Source: Verrucomicrobiota bacterium (lineage in GTDB: Bacteria; Verrucomicrobiota; Verrucomicrobiia; Chthoniobacterales; UBA10450). From it: a stretch of 7,340 nucleotides of DNA. Location of the stretch: the NCBI GenBank assembly GCA_003219225.1, contig QHPZ01000199.1, positions 312 to 7,651 on the forward strand, written 5' to 3'. The notes under the pieces were generated by a model. That model made no database searches. It was given only the letters and a program-made list of their open reading frames with translations, and was not told where the DNA came from. Both the position numbers and the translations under genes were made by a program. Of the stretch, positions 1 to 5,263 are shown piece after piece (within the stretch, counting starts at the first letter, position 1; every line of letters begins with the position of its first letter).

Positions 1-2
1 GC

Positions 3-524
3 AAAGTTTACCGGCTCGAGAGCCTGATCACACTGCGGCACTTCAACAACCTGGCGAACGTGATGCTCGCCGCCGGGCTGATCGTTGCTTACGGCTATTT
101 GATCGAAACGTTCATGGCCTTCTACAGCCGCGATACGTTTGTCGAGTACGCGCTCGCGAATCGCGCGTTTGGGCCATACGGCTGGATTTTTTGGGCGCTG
201 ATGTTTTTCAATGTCCTCGTCCCGCAAGCGCTCTGGTCGGCGCGCATCCGGCAAACGCCGCTCGCGCTGTTTGTCGTCGCGCTCGCGGTCGATCTCGGGA
301 TGTGGCTCGAACGCTTCGTCATCATCGTGCCGAATTTGCATCGCGATTTCCTGCCGTCGGCGTGGCGGATGTTTTTCCCGACGGTCTGGGATTGGGCCAC
401 GCTCGTCGGCAGCATCGGTTTGTTCCTCACGATGCTTTTCCTCTTCATCCGTTTTCTTCCCATGATCTCGATCTCGGAGTCGCGCGAATTGGTCGCCGAA
501 CCGCAAAAGGCGACCACCGCATGA
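3..524 (+). CDS. actC: ActC, NrfD-like membrane subunit of Alternative Complex III (5' truncated by window edge)
   Basis: This is the C-terminal 173 residues of ActC; the start lies upstream of the window. ActC is one of the two large integral membrane subunits (NrfD/PsrC family) of ACIII. The complex oxidises quinol and passes electrons through the heme and Fe-S subunits to a cytochrome or oxidase. The opening residues KVYRLESLITLRHFNNLANV, followed by MLAAGLIVAYGY, are typical of the family. About four hydrophobic segments are visible: LANVMLAAGLIVAYGYLIE, GWIFWALMFFNVLVPQALW, PLALFVVALAVDLGMWLERF, and a last one around LVGSIGLFLTMLFLFIRFLP, followed by a short charged tail. The TGA stop at 522-524 overlaps an ATG at 521 (ATGA), the usual coupling in this operon. 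The repeat-bearing stretch before actD starts immediately after this stop. The family assignment is confident; the missing N-terminus is due only to the window edge. Confidence 0.9.
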   Translation, partial: KVYRLESLITLRHFNNLANVMLAAGLIVAYGYLIETFMAFYSRDTFVEYALANRAFGPYGWIFWALMFFNVLVPQALWSARIRQTPLALFVVALAVDLGMWLERFVIIVPNLHRDFLPSAWRMFFPTVWDWATLVGSIGLFLTMLFLFIRFLPMISISESRELVAEPQKATTA

Positions 525-664
525 AGACGCAAAAATCTTTGCCGGTAGGGATCCCGCAGCTGCGGGAGGCCGTGCGATTGCCGCAATCCATCGGCGGCAA
601 TTCGTTGCGGCGCGCCCGGCGGTCGCGCCCTACCAGCGGACCTCCCAACGCGATCGGCACATGA
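521..664 (+). CDS. 47-codon open frame bridging the REP pair between actC and actD
   Basis: An ATG overlaps the actC stop (ATGA at 521-524). The frame stays open for 47 codons and ends in a TGA that overlaps the actD ATG (ATGA at 661-664). The predicted peptide begins MKTQKSLPVGIPQLREAV and is arginine-rich where it crosses the second palindrome (LRRARRSRP). It resembles no known protein, and most of its codons are repeat DNA. The simplest reading is that the ancestral actC/actD overlap was split by insertion of a REP pair. The open frame would then keep ribosomes moving to actD, whose own ATG has no visible Shine-Dalgarno sequence (the 20 bases before it read cctcccaacgcgatcggcac). The frame and overlaps are seen directly; the translation-bridge role is inference, and the peptide itself may have no function. 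Confidence 0.4.
   Translation: MKTQKSLPVGIPQLREAVRLPQSIGGNSLRRARRSRPTSGPPNAIGT
544..634. repeat. REP pair (BIME-like) in the actC-actD junction
   Basis: Two palindromes face each other. The left one is GGTAGGG (544-550), a GTAG foot (545-548) followed by the perfect 16-bp palindrome TCCCGCAGCTGCGGGA (552-567). The right one (605-634) is a hairpin with arms GGCGCG/CGCGCC (609-614 and 624-629) followed by the foot CTAC (630-633), the reverse complement of GTAG. The outer ends GGTAGGG and CCCTACC are inverted repeats. Between the palindromes is another 8-bp inverted repeat, ATTGCCGC (577-584) and GCGGCAAT (594-601), with a 9-nt loop. A GTAG tetranucleotide at the foot of a hairpin is the known signature of REP sequences recognised by RAYT transposases. 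No transposase lies inside, so this would be the non-autonomous form. Confidence 0.75.
605..634 (-). repeat. REP copy 1, identical over 30 nt to the copy at 1727-1756
   Basis: The 30 bases from 605 to 634 are identical to 1727-1756, in the same orientation. The core is GGCGCG, a 9-nt centre CCCGGCGGT, then CGCGCC and CTAC. Read on the minus strand it is GTAG followed by the hairpin, so the minus strand is given as its orientation. It lies 26 bp before the actD ATG, inside the bridging frame. Confidence 0.8.
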
Positions 665-1197
665 GCGCGCAGAATATTTTCGGATTGGCGGCGGAATTCG
701 AAACGCACGCCGATCTTGTTCGGGCAGCGGAAGCGGCCTACGCGCGCGGCTACCGCAAAATGGATGGCTTCGCTCCGTTCCCAATTGAAGGATTGGCGCA
801 GGCGCTCGGGAAACGTCGCAGCCTCGTTCCGCTTCTGGTTCTGCTCGGCGGAATCATCGGCGCAACCGCCGGCTATTACATGCAGTGGTACGCGAACCTG
901 GTCGATTACCCGATGAATATCGGCGGCCGGCCACTGCACAGTTGGCCGGCATTTATTCCGATCACGTTCGAGCTCTCGGTGCTCTGCGCAGGGCTGGGCG
1001 CATTCTTCGGCGCGATGTTCTTCAGCGGTTTGCCACGGCTTTATCATCCGATGTTCCATCTCTCGGAGTTCGAGCGCGCGTCGCAGGACCGCTTTTTCCT
1101 CTGCATCGAAGCGCGCGACGCGATGTTCGATCGCCAGATGACGCGCGAGTTTTTTGAGAGCCTGAGGCCGGTCAACGTGATGGAGGTCCCCAAATGA
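661..1197 (+). CDS. actD: ActD, DUF3341 membrane subunit of Alternative Complex III
   Basis: This 178-residue protein has the complete DUF3341 layout. A soluble N-terminal domain contains AAEFETHADLVRAA and the conserved stretch RGYRKMDGFAPFPIEGLAQA (about residues 30-48). Two transmembrane helices follow (about 54-75 and 98-123), separated by the family motif MQWYANLVDYPMNIGGRP and HSWPAFIPITFE. A short C-terminal part contains QDRFFLCIEARD. ActD is a small membrane subunit that packs against ActC and ActF; no catalytic cofactor is known for it. The ATG at 661 is chosen because the conserved domain begins within a few residues and the ATG overlaps the end of the upstream bridging frame. No Shine-Dalgarno is visible, so translation probably depends on coupling. 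The TGA at 1195-1197 overlaps the next ATG. Length and sequence are normal, with no sign of decay. Confidence 0.92.
   Translation: MSAQNIFGLAAEFETHADLVRAAEAAYARGYRKMDGFAPFPIEGLAQALGKRRSLVPLLVLLGGIIGATAGYYMQWYANLVDYPMNIGGRPLHSWPAFIPITFELSVLCAGLGAFFGAMFFSGLPRLYHPMFHLSEFERASQDRFFLCIEARDAMFDRQMTREFFESLRPVNVMEVPK
1182..1187 (+). promoter_or_regulatory. Shine-Dalgarno GGAGGT for the ATG at 1194
   Basis: GGAGGT sits 6 nt upstream of the ATG at 1194, inside the last codons of actD. It marks 1194 as the original, strongly initiated start of the gene after actD, presumably ancestral actE. The RAYT fusion frame now uses this start. Confidence 0.7.
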
Positions 1198-2276
1198 AGC
1201 CGCCCACTGCTCGAGATAGTAGGGCGCGACCGCTGGGCGCGCCACCGTATCCAAAACGTAAGAAACTCCCTCATGACCGACCGCTTTGGCTCCGCCCGGA
1301 AGAAGAAATCTTCTTCGTCACAATTTGCTGTCAGGAGCGCGTCCGAAACCAATTATGCAAAGGGCAGGTTGCTTGTGAGATCTTTGACTCGGTCGAATTC
1401 CGCAATCGAAACCAAATTTGGTACGCGCATCTGGTCGTGTTAATGCCGGACCATCTGCATGCGCTGATCTCGTTTCCGTACGAGCAGCCAATGAGACAGA
1501 TCATTGCTGATTGGAAACGTTTCTTGGCGACTAAACTTGGAATCAATTGGCAGCGCGATTTTTTCGATCACCGCCTCCGCCGTGAAGAGAGCTTCACCGA
1601 AAAAGCTGATTACATTCGGGCCAATCCAGTTCGCGCCGGATTAATCGGTCCGTCGGAAGAGTGGCGTTATTTTTGGCAAGCTAAGGTTGAGATTGACAAT
1701 GCGACATCTGGGAAAATGCCACGCGATTGCGGCGCGCCCGGCGGTCGCGCCCTACCCATGCTGCTCGCCGCAATCATCACACTCAGCACCGCCTGTCGCC
1801 CCGACATGGCGAACCAGCCGCGAGCCAAGCCACTCTCGGAGAGCGATTTTTTTGCGGACGGAACAAATGCGCGTCCGCTGCCAGCGCATGTCGTCGCGCG
1901 CCGCGATGTGCAGGAGGAGGAAACGCTTCATTCTGGGCTAATAAACGCTGCTTATGCGACAGAGCTGCCGGTGCAGGTGACGTCCGAACTGCTCGCGCGC
2001 GGCCATGAACGGCATGAAATTTTTTGCGCTGAGTGCCACGGCCAGCGCGGCAACGGTGATGGGCAGGTCGTGCAACGCGGCTTCCCGCAGCCACCACCAT
2101 ATCAACTCGACCGGCTCCGCCACGCGCCGGTTGGCTATTTGTTCGATGTGATGAGCAACGGCCACGGCACGATGGCCGGCTACGCGGCGCAAATCGAAGT
2201 CGCGGATCGCTGGGCGATCGTCGCTTACATCCGCGGCTTGCAAGCCAACCAACCGTCACCATCGCCGAGACCATGA
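1194..2276 (+). CDS. In-frame fusion: RAYT (Y1/HUH REP-associated tyrosine transposase) joined to ActE cytochrome c
   Basis: A single 360-codon frame starts at an ATG overlapping the actD stop (ATGA) with a good Shine-Dalgarno. Residues 1-18 are encoded partly by a REP palindrome. Residues about 20-165 are a complete Y1_Tnp/RAYT domain: the N-terminal motif KRKKLPHDRPLWLRPEEEIF and FVTICCQERVRNQLC, the metal-binding HUH motif in MPDHLHALI (H87, H89), and the catalytic tyrosine in ADYIRANPVRAGL (Y140). A family member nicks single-stranded DNA at the GTAG foot of REP hairpins. Residues 175-200 cross a second REP and a lipoprotein signal peptide, and residues 201-360 are ActE. Between the two domains there is no stop codon, and no in-frame ATG lies upstream of the RAYT domain other than 1194. 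The transposase part looks visibly lower in GC than its neighbours. A true chimeric protein is possible, but internal initiation at actE or later sequence correction would also explain the frame. Confidence 0.8.
   Translation: MKPPTARDSRARPLGAPPYPKRKKLPHDRPLWLRPEEEIFFVTICCQERVRNQLCKGQVACEIFDSVEFRNRNQIWYAHLVVLMPDHLHALISFPYEQPMRQIIADWKRFLATKLGINWQRDFFDHRLRREESFTEKADYIRANPVRAGLIGPSEEWRYFWQAKVEIDNATSGKMPRDCGAPGGRALPMLLAAIITLSTACRPDMANQPRAKPLSESDFFADGTNARPLPAHVVARRDVQEEETLHSGLINAAYATELPVQVTSELLARGHERHEIFCAECHGQRGNGDGQVVQRGFPQPPPYQLDRLRHAPVGYLFDVMSNGHGTMAGYAAQIEVADRWAIVAYIRGLQANQPSPSPRP
1219..1243 (+). repeat. REP copy 2, inverted relative to copies 1 and 3
   Basis: The copy starts with the foot GTAG (1219-1222) and continues as a hairpin with arms GGCGCG and CGCGCC around the centre ACCGCTGGG. 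It differs from copies 1 and 3 at one position (centre CTGGG in place of CCGGG). It lies within the first codons of the fusion frame, 25 nt after its ATG. Confidence 0.8.
1716..2276 (+). CDS. actE: ActE, monoheme cytochrome c lipoprotein subunit of Alternative Complex III
   Basis: This is the ActE part of the fusion frame, read from the internal ATG at 1716 (186 residues); a second internal ATG at 1758 would give 172. From 1716 the N-terminus is a plausible lipoprotein signal: an arginine-containing n-region (MPRDCGAPGGRALP), a hydrophobic MLLAAIITLSTA, and lipobox cysteine C27 (TGT at 1794-1796). The mature part has one heme-binding CAECH motif (residues 104-108) in HEIFCAECHGQRGNGDG and a probable axial methionine (M153) in HGTMAGY. 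This is a class I monoheme c domain, facing the periplasm and passing electrons within ACIII. The stop overlaps the actF ATG (ATGA at 2273-2276). Neither internal ATG has a good Shine-Dalgarno, and the one at 1758 follows the REP hairpin by 1 nt. How ActE is initiated separately from the transposase is therefore unclear. Confidence 0.8.
   Translation: MPRDCGAPGGRALPMLLAAIITLSTACRPDMANQPRAKPLSESDFFADGTNARPLPAHVVARRDVQEEETLHSGLINAAYATELPVQVTSELLARGHERHEIFCAECHGQRGNGDGQVVQRGFPQPPPYQLDRLRHAPVGYLFDVMSNGHGTMAGYAAQIEVADRWAIVAYIRGLQANQPSPSPRP
1727..1756 (-). repeat. REP copy 3, directly in front of the ActE signal sequence
   Basis: Identical to 605-634 over 30 nt. It is translated in frame as part of the ActE n-region (CGAPGGRAL). 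The hairpin arms GGCGCG (1731-1736) and CGCGCC (1746-1751) end 6 nt before the ATG at 1758, and could hinder initiation there. Confidence 0.8.
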
Positions 2277-3376
2277 CGTCTATCCTGCACGCACGCACGG
2301 CTGCCTTGCGATTCGCAATCCTCGGAGCGATCGCGTGTCTGATTGGATGGCGTGTCGACCCGCGCGAATTCTTTCTGTCGTATTTGTTCGCGTTTCTCGT
2401 CTGGCTGGGCATTGCGCTGGGTTCCGCGGCGTGGTTGATGATTCATCACCTGACCGGCGGAACCTGGGGCTACCCCGCGCGCCGATTCTTTGAAGCCGCC
2501 GTTTCGACGCTGCCGACGCTCGCTGCCCTTTTCCTGCCGATACTGTTTGGCTTTTCCCTGATCTATCCTTGGACAAATCCACACTTAGTTTCGGCGAACG
2601 AATTGCTCCGACACAAACAGCCTTACCTGAACGGGTCGGCTTGCATCGTTCGCGCGATCGTTCTGTTCGCAATTTGGATTACAGGTGCGCGGCTGCTCAG
2701 GAAATGGTCGGCCGATCAGGACGCGACGCGTTCGGTCGAGCCGACGAAAAAGCTGCGCAGTCTCAGCGGACCCGGCCTGGTCATCTATCCGGTGACCGTG
2801 ACGTTCGCGTGCGTCGATTGGGTGATGTCGATGGAAACCGACTGGTATTCCACCGTTTTCCCGATGCTGGTTTGCGTTGGGCAAATGCTCAGTGCGCTCG
2901 CGTTTATCATTTTGTTTTTAGGTTGGCAGGCCCGGCGTAGCGAGCTCGCGCAAATTCTGAACGCCGAAGGTTTTCATCATCTCGGCAACCTGCTGCTCAC
3001 GTTTACGATGCTGTGGGCGTATCTCGCCTACTGCCAGCTCATCGTCATTTGGTCGGGCGATCTGCCGCACGAGATCGGTTGGTATTTGCATCGGATCGCC
3101 GGCGCTTGGCGCTGGATCGCGGTCGGATTGCTCGGGTTTCATTTTCTTGCCCCGTTTTGTTTCCTGCTTTTCCGGCCGATCAAAAGCAATCCGCAGTTTC
3201 TTGTCGCCATCGCCGCAATCATTTTCCTCGCCCACATTGTCGAGCTTTGGTGGATGCTCGCGCCGTCTATCTATCAAAACGGCTTTCACGTTTCATGGAT
3301 CGTCTTGAAATCGCTCGAAGCGAAGCCGCTCCTCCCGCTGAACGACCCGCGCTTCGCCGTGGCCGTGCCGCCGTGA
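2273..3376 (+). CDS. actF: ActF, NrfD-like membrane subunit of Alternative Complex III
   Basis: This 367-residue polytopic membrane protein is the second NrfD-like subunit of ACIII, related to ActC. The ATG at 2273 overlaps the actE stop (ATGA), which fixes the start. Hydrophobic helices are seen at about 11-27, 33-58, 78-99, 122-140, 167-184, 194-218, 236-260, 279-301 and 307-331. Family motifs are present: HHLTGGTWGYPARRFFEAA (59-77), VDWVMSMETDWYSTVFPM (181-198), AYCQLIVIWSGDLPHEIGWY (252-271), and the C-terminal PLLPLNDPRF (352-361). The conserved GTWGYPARR replaces the more common GGxWG[FV]xxRR. No cofactor-binding motif is expected; the subunit takes part in quinol binding and possibly proton transfer. 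The stop is followed after 1 nt by a strong hairpin, so actF appears to be the last gene of the operon. Confidence 0.92.
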   Translation: MTSILHARTAALRFAILGAIACLIGWRVDPREFFLSYLFAFLVWLGIALGSAAWLMIHHLTGGTWGYPARRFFEAAVSTLPTLAALFLPILFGFSLIYPWTNPHLVSANELLRHKQPYLNGSACIVRAIVLFAIWITGARLLRKWSADQDATRSVEPTKKLRSLSGPGLVIYPVTVTFACVDWVMSMETDWYSTVFPMLVCVGQMLSALAFIILFLGWQARRSELAQILNAEGFHHLGNLLLTFTMLWAYLAYCQLIVIWSGDLPHEIGWYLHRIAGAWRWIAVGLLGFHFLAPFCFLLFRPIKSNPQFLVAIAAIIFLAHIVELWWMLAPSIYQNGFHVSWIVLKSLEAKPLLPLNDPRFAVAVPP

Positions 3377-3377
3377 G

Positions 3378-3402
3378 ACTTGACCGCTTTAAGCGGTCAA
3401 GT
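3378..3402. terminator. Hairpin between convergent actF and the oxidoreductase gene
   Basis: The arms ACTTGACCGCTT (3378-3389) and AAGCGGTCAAGT (3391-3402) are perfectly complementary over 12 bp around a single central T. On the + strand the stem runs into TTTGCG, a very short T-run, so it is a moderate intrinsic terminator for the act operon. The TGA of the minus-strand gene (3397-3399 on the + strand) lies within the right arm. Given the convergent layout it may serve both strands, although the minus strand lacks a T-tract after the stem. Confidence 0.65.
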
Positions 3403-4821
3403 TTGCGTGGGCGCGGGAGGTAAATGCTGGCCGAAGATGTCGCGCAAGGCGGCGCGGGCGGCGTGATAGCCGCACATGCCGTGGACGCCGCCGCCGGGTG
3501 GAGTTGACGAAGAGCACAGGTAAACGCCGCGCAGCGGTGTGCGATACGGGGTGGGACTGAACACTGGTCGCGCCAGCAACTGCCACAGATTCGCAGCGCC
3601 GCCGTTGATGTCGCCGCCAGCGAGATTGGCGTTTGAATTTTCGAGCTCAACTGCGCTTTTGTGGTGCCGCGCCAAAATGCAATCGCGGAACCCGGGCGCG
3701 AAGCGCTCGATCTGCGCCTCGATTCGTTCGGAGATGTCGATCTTGCAATTGAAAGGAACGTGCGCGTAGGCCCAGAGCGTATGCTGCCCGCGCGGCGCGC
3801 GTGTTTCGTCAAAGAGACTTTGCTGCGCCATGAGCACGAACGGACGCTCGGGAAGTTTTCCGTTGGCCGCGTCGCGCTCGGCCGCAGCGGTCTCGGCAAG
3901 TCTGCACGCTTCGGCTTTCCACGGAATTGGCGCGCTCAGCGCGTAATCGATTTTAAAAACGCCGGGCGCGTGTCGAAAATTTTCCAGGCGCCGTCGATAA
4001 CGAACCGGCAATCGCTCGGCCGCGATTCGCGCGAGCTGCCAGGCTGAAACGTCAAAGAGAACGGCGCGCGATTTCGGCAGTTGATCGAGCTTGTTGATCG
4101 TGCGGTTGAGCTCGATGCGACCACCGAGCTCGCGCAGGTAAGCCGCAAGCGCATCTGAAATTTTTTGCGAGCCGCCGCGCGGACTCGGCCAACCGACGAC
4201 GTGTCCGGCCGCTCCGAGCACGAGCGCGAACGCCGCTGACACCGGCGCTTCCAGCGGAAGAAAGGAATGCGCAGCGATTCCGCCAAACAAGGCGCGCGCC
4301 GGCTCGTTGCGGAAGATTATTTTTGCCATCAAAGTGGCGGGACAAACTGCGGGCAAGCCGAACTGCGCGAGGACAAAAGGGTGCCGCGGCCAGTGGAGCA
4401 TCGGCTGCAGAAAGTCGACCGCGAGTTTGTCCCAGTCGCGCGCGAACGGTTGCATGAGGCGCCGGTAAGCGCGCCCATCGCGGCCTAACAAGTCAGCGGT
4501 AAGATCGACCGCGCGATGGAGAGACGCCGCCGTGCCATCGTCGAGCGGATGGGCAAGCTGAATTTGCGGTTGAATCCATTGTAAGCCGAATCGCTCGAGC
4601 GGCAGCGATTTGAAAAACGGCGAGCCGGCGGCAAGTGGATGGACCGCCGAACCAATGTCGTGCACGAAACCCGGCAGCGTCAGCTCGGCCGAGCGCGCGC
4701 CGCCGCCGATGGTCGCGTTCGCTTCCAGCACCAGGACCGACAATCCCGTCCGCGCCAGGGTGGTCGCGGCGGCCAGACCGTTTGGCCCGGAGCCCACCAC
4801 GACCGCATCGTATTCATCCAT
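3397..4821 (-). CDS. PYROXD2-like FAD-dependent oxidoreductase (phytoene dehydrogenase-related)
   Basis: The 474-residue protein starts at an ATG (4819-4821 on the + strand), with the FAD-binding Rossmann motif at once: DAVVVGSGPNGLAAATTLAR (5-24; GxGxxG) and the acidic VLVLEAN end of the second strand. HDIGSAVHPLA (54-64) and GGSQKISDALAAYLRELGG (216-234) are typical of the NAD(P)/FAD oxidoreductases related to PYROXD2 and phytoene desaturase. The C-terminal FAD segment GVYLCSSSTPPGGGVHGMCG (432-451) is intact. The substrate is unknown, and carotenoid desaturation should not be assumed because no other carotenoid gene is present. One oddity: between PIPWKAEACR and LAETAAAERD (junction near residue 307) the protein seems to lack a short conserved segment, usually containing a VHxGG motif, that I expect from relatives. 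The gene is convergent with actF and divergent from the gene at 4879. Confidence 0.85.
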   Translation of the reverse strand: MDEYDAVVVGSGPNGLAAATTLARTGLSVLVLEANATIGGGARSAELTLPGFVHDIGSAVHPLAAGSPFFKSLPLERFGLQWIQPQIQLAHPLDDGTAASLHRAVDLTADLLGRDGRAYRRLMQPFARDWDKLAVDFLQPMLHWPRHPFVLAQFGLPAVCPATLMAKIIFRNEPARALFGGIAAHSFLPLEAPVSAAFALVLGAAGHVVGWPSPRGGSQKISDALAAYLRELGGRIELNRTINKLDQLPKSRAVLFDVSAWQLARIAAERLPVRYRRRLENFRHAPGVFKIDYALSAPIPWKAEACRLAETAAAERDAANGKLPERPFVLMAQQSLFDETRAPRGQHTLWAYAHVPFNCKIDISERIEAQIERFAPGFRDCILARHHKSAVELENSNANLAGGDINGGAANLWQLLARPVFSPTPYRTPLRGVYLCSSSTPPGGGVHGMCGYHAARAALRDIFGQHLPPAPTQT

Positions 4822-4878
4822 TGCTCAGCTTTTGAGAATGCAAACCGATGGCGCTCAGCCGCGCGAACTATTTTTGCA

Positions 4879-5250
4879 GTGACGATCGGGCGAAGAATTT
4901 GGGCGATTCCCGAAGGCTACATCCCGGGCCAGAGCCACGGACCGGGGCCGGAAATGACGAGCCACGAGGCGTGCTGCATCCTCAACGCGTCGGTGAAGAA
5001 CGCGCACGTCGCGATCACAATTTTTTTCGAAGATCGCGACCCGGTCGGGCCGTACCGATTCGAAATCGGCCCGCGACGCACAAGTCATTTGCGGTTCAAC
5101 AATTTTGACGATCCCGAAAAAATTCCGCGGGACACACCCTACTCGAGCGTGATCGAATCGGATGTGCCGATTGTCGTGCAACACACGCGCCTGGATTTGC
5201 GGCAGGCCGACAACACGCTGCTTACGACGATCGCGTTTCCGTGCGACTAA
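4879..5250 (+). CDS. Sensory-rhodopsin-transducer family protein (ASRT, PF07100)
   Basis: This 123-residue protein starts at GTG (4879-4881), because the conserved domain begins immediately (TIGRRIWAIPEGYIPGQSHG) and no in-frame ATG lies nearby. Family landmarks are SHEACCILNA, HVAITIFFEDRDPVGPYRFE, TSHLRFNNFDDPEKIPRDTP, YSSVIESDVPIVVQHTRLD and the ending NTLLTTIAFP. The family is named after the soluble tetrameric partner of Anabaena sensory rhodopsin. It is a compact beta-sandwich, and most members occur without a rhodopsin and are proposed to bind sugars or similar small molecules. No rhodopsin gene is in this window. The next gene, a TPP enzyme, follows after 13 bp, so the two are probably co-transcribed. 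No Shine-Dalgarno precedes the GTG. Assignment to the family is strong; the ligand is not known. Confidence 0.85.
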   Translation: MTIGRRIWAIPEGYIPGQSHGPGPEMTSHEACCILNASVKNAHVAITIFFEDRDPVGPYRFEIGPRRTSHLRFNNFDDPEKIPRDTPYSSVIESDVPIVVQHTRLDLRQADNTLLTTIAFPCD

Positions 5251-5263
5251 CGAGAGATCGACT

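Larger units (their letters stand above)
1219..1756 (+). mobile_element. REP-RAYT-REP unit (REPtron) inserted at the actD-actE junction
   Basis: The unit is bounded by inverted REP palindromes. The left copy (1219-1243) begins GTAG and has hairpin arms GGCGCG/CGCGCC; the right copy (1727-1756) ends CTAC. The left copy, reverse-complemented, matches the right one at 24 of 25 positions (one A/G difference). Between them lies a RAYT domain with intact HUH and tyrosine residues. This is the classical arrangement of a RAYT gene flanked by its cognate REPs, spanning about 537 bp. REP copy 1 upstream of actD is identical to the right copy over 30 nt, so the same enzyme plausibly mobilised both. No convincing target-site duplication is seen, as expected for Y1 enzymes. 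Confidence 0.8.

Noticed and set aside
445..1254. 269-codon minus-strand open frame across actD and both upstream repeats
   Set aside because: It is antisense to well-conserved actD; its start lies in REP copy 2 and it shows no family motifs.
1192..1718. AAATG at both 1192-1196 and 1714-1718 as a target-site duplication of the RAYT unit
   Set aside because: The right copy lies inside the unit, before its right REP; Y1 transposases do not usually make duplications, and five bases can match by chance.
544..1756. CRISPR array, suggested by repeated palindromes
   Set aside because: Only a few copies occur, in mixed orientation and irregular spacing, with coding sequence between them and no cas genes; a GTAG-footed REP family with its RAYT explains them.
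1783..2412. 209-codon minus-strand open frame opposite actE and actF
   Set aside because: It is a shadow of conserved coding sequence on the other strand, with no plausible ribosome site or recognisable domain.
4639..4878. Upstream extension of the ASRT-like frame into the oxidoreductase gene
   Set aside because: The extension is antisense to the conserved FAD-binding region, and the conserved ASRT domain begins right at the GTG at 4879.
4822..4878. Divergent promoter or operator between the oxidoreductase and ASRT-like genes (direct repeats GCTCAGC at 4823 and 4853)
   Set aside because: A promoter must lie near here, but no convincing -35/-10 pair was found, and a 7-base repeat in 57 bp is weak evidence for an operator.
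5162..5263. Upstream extension of the TPP enzyme frame into the ASRT-like gene
   Set aside because: It overlaps conserved ASRT codons in another frame; the family's N-terminus matches the ATG at 5264.
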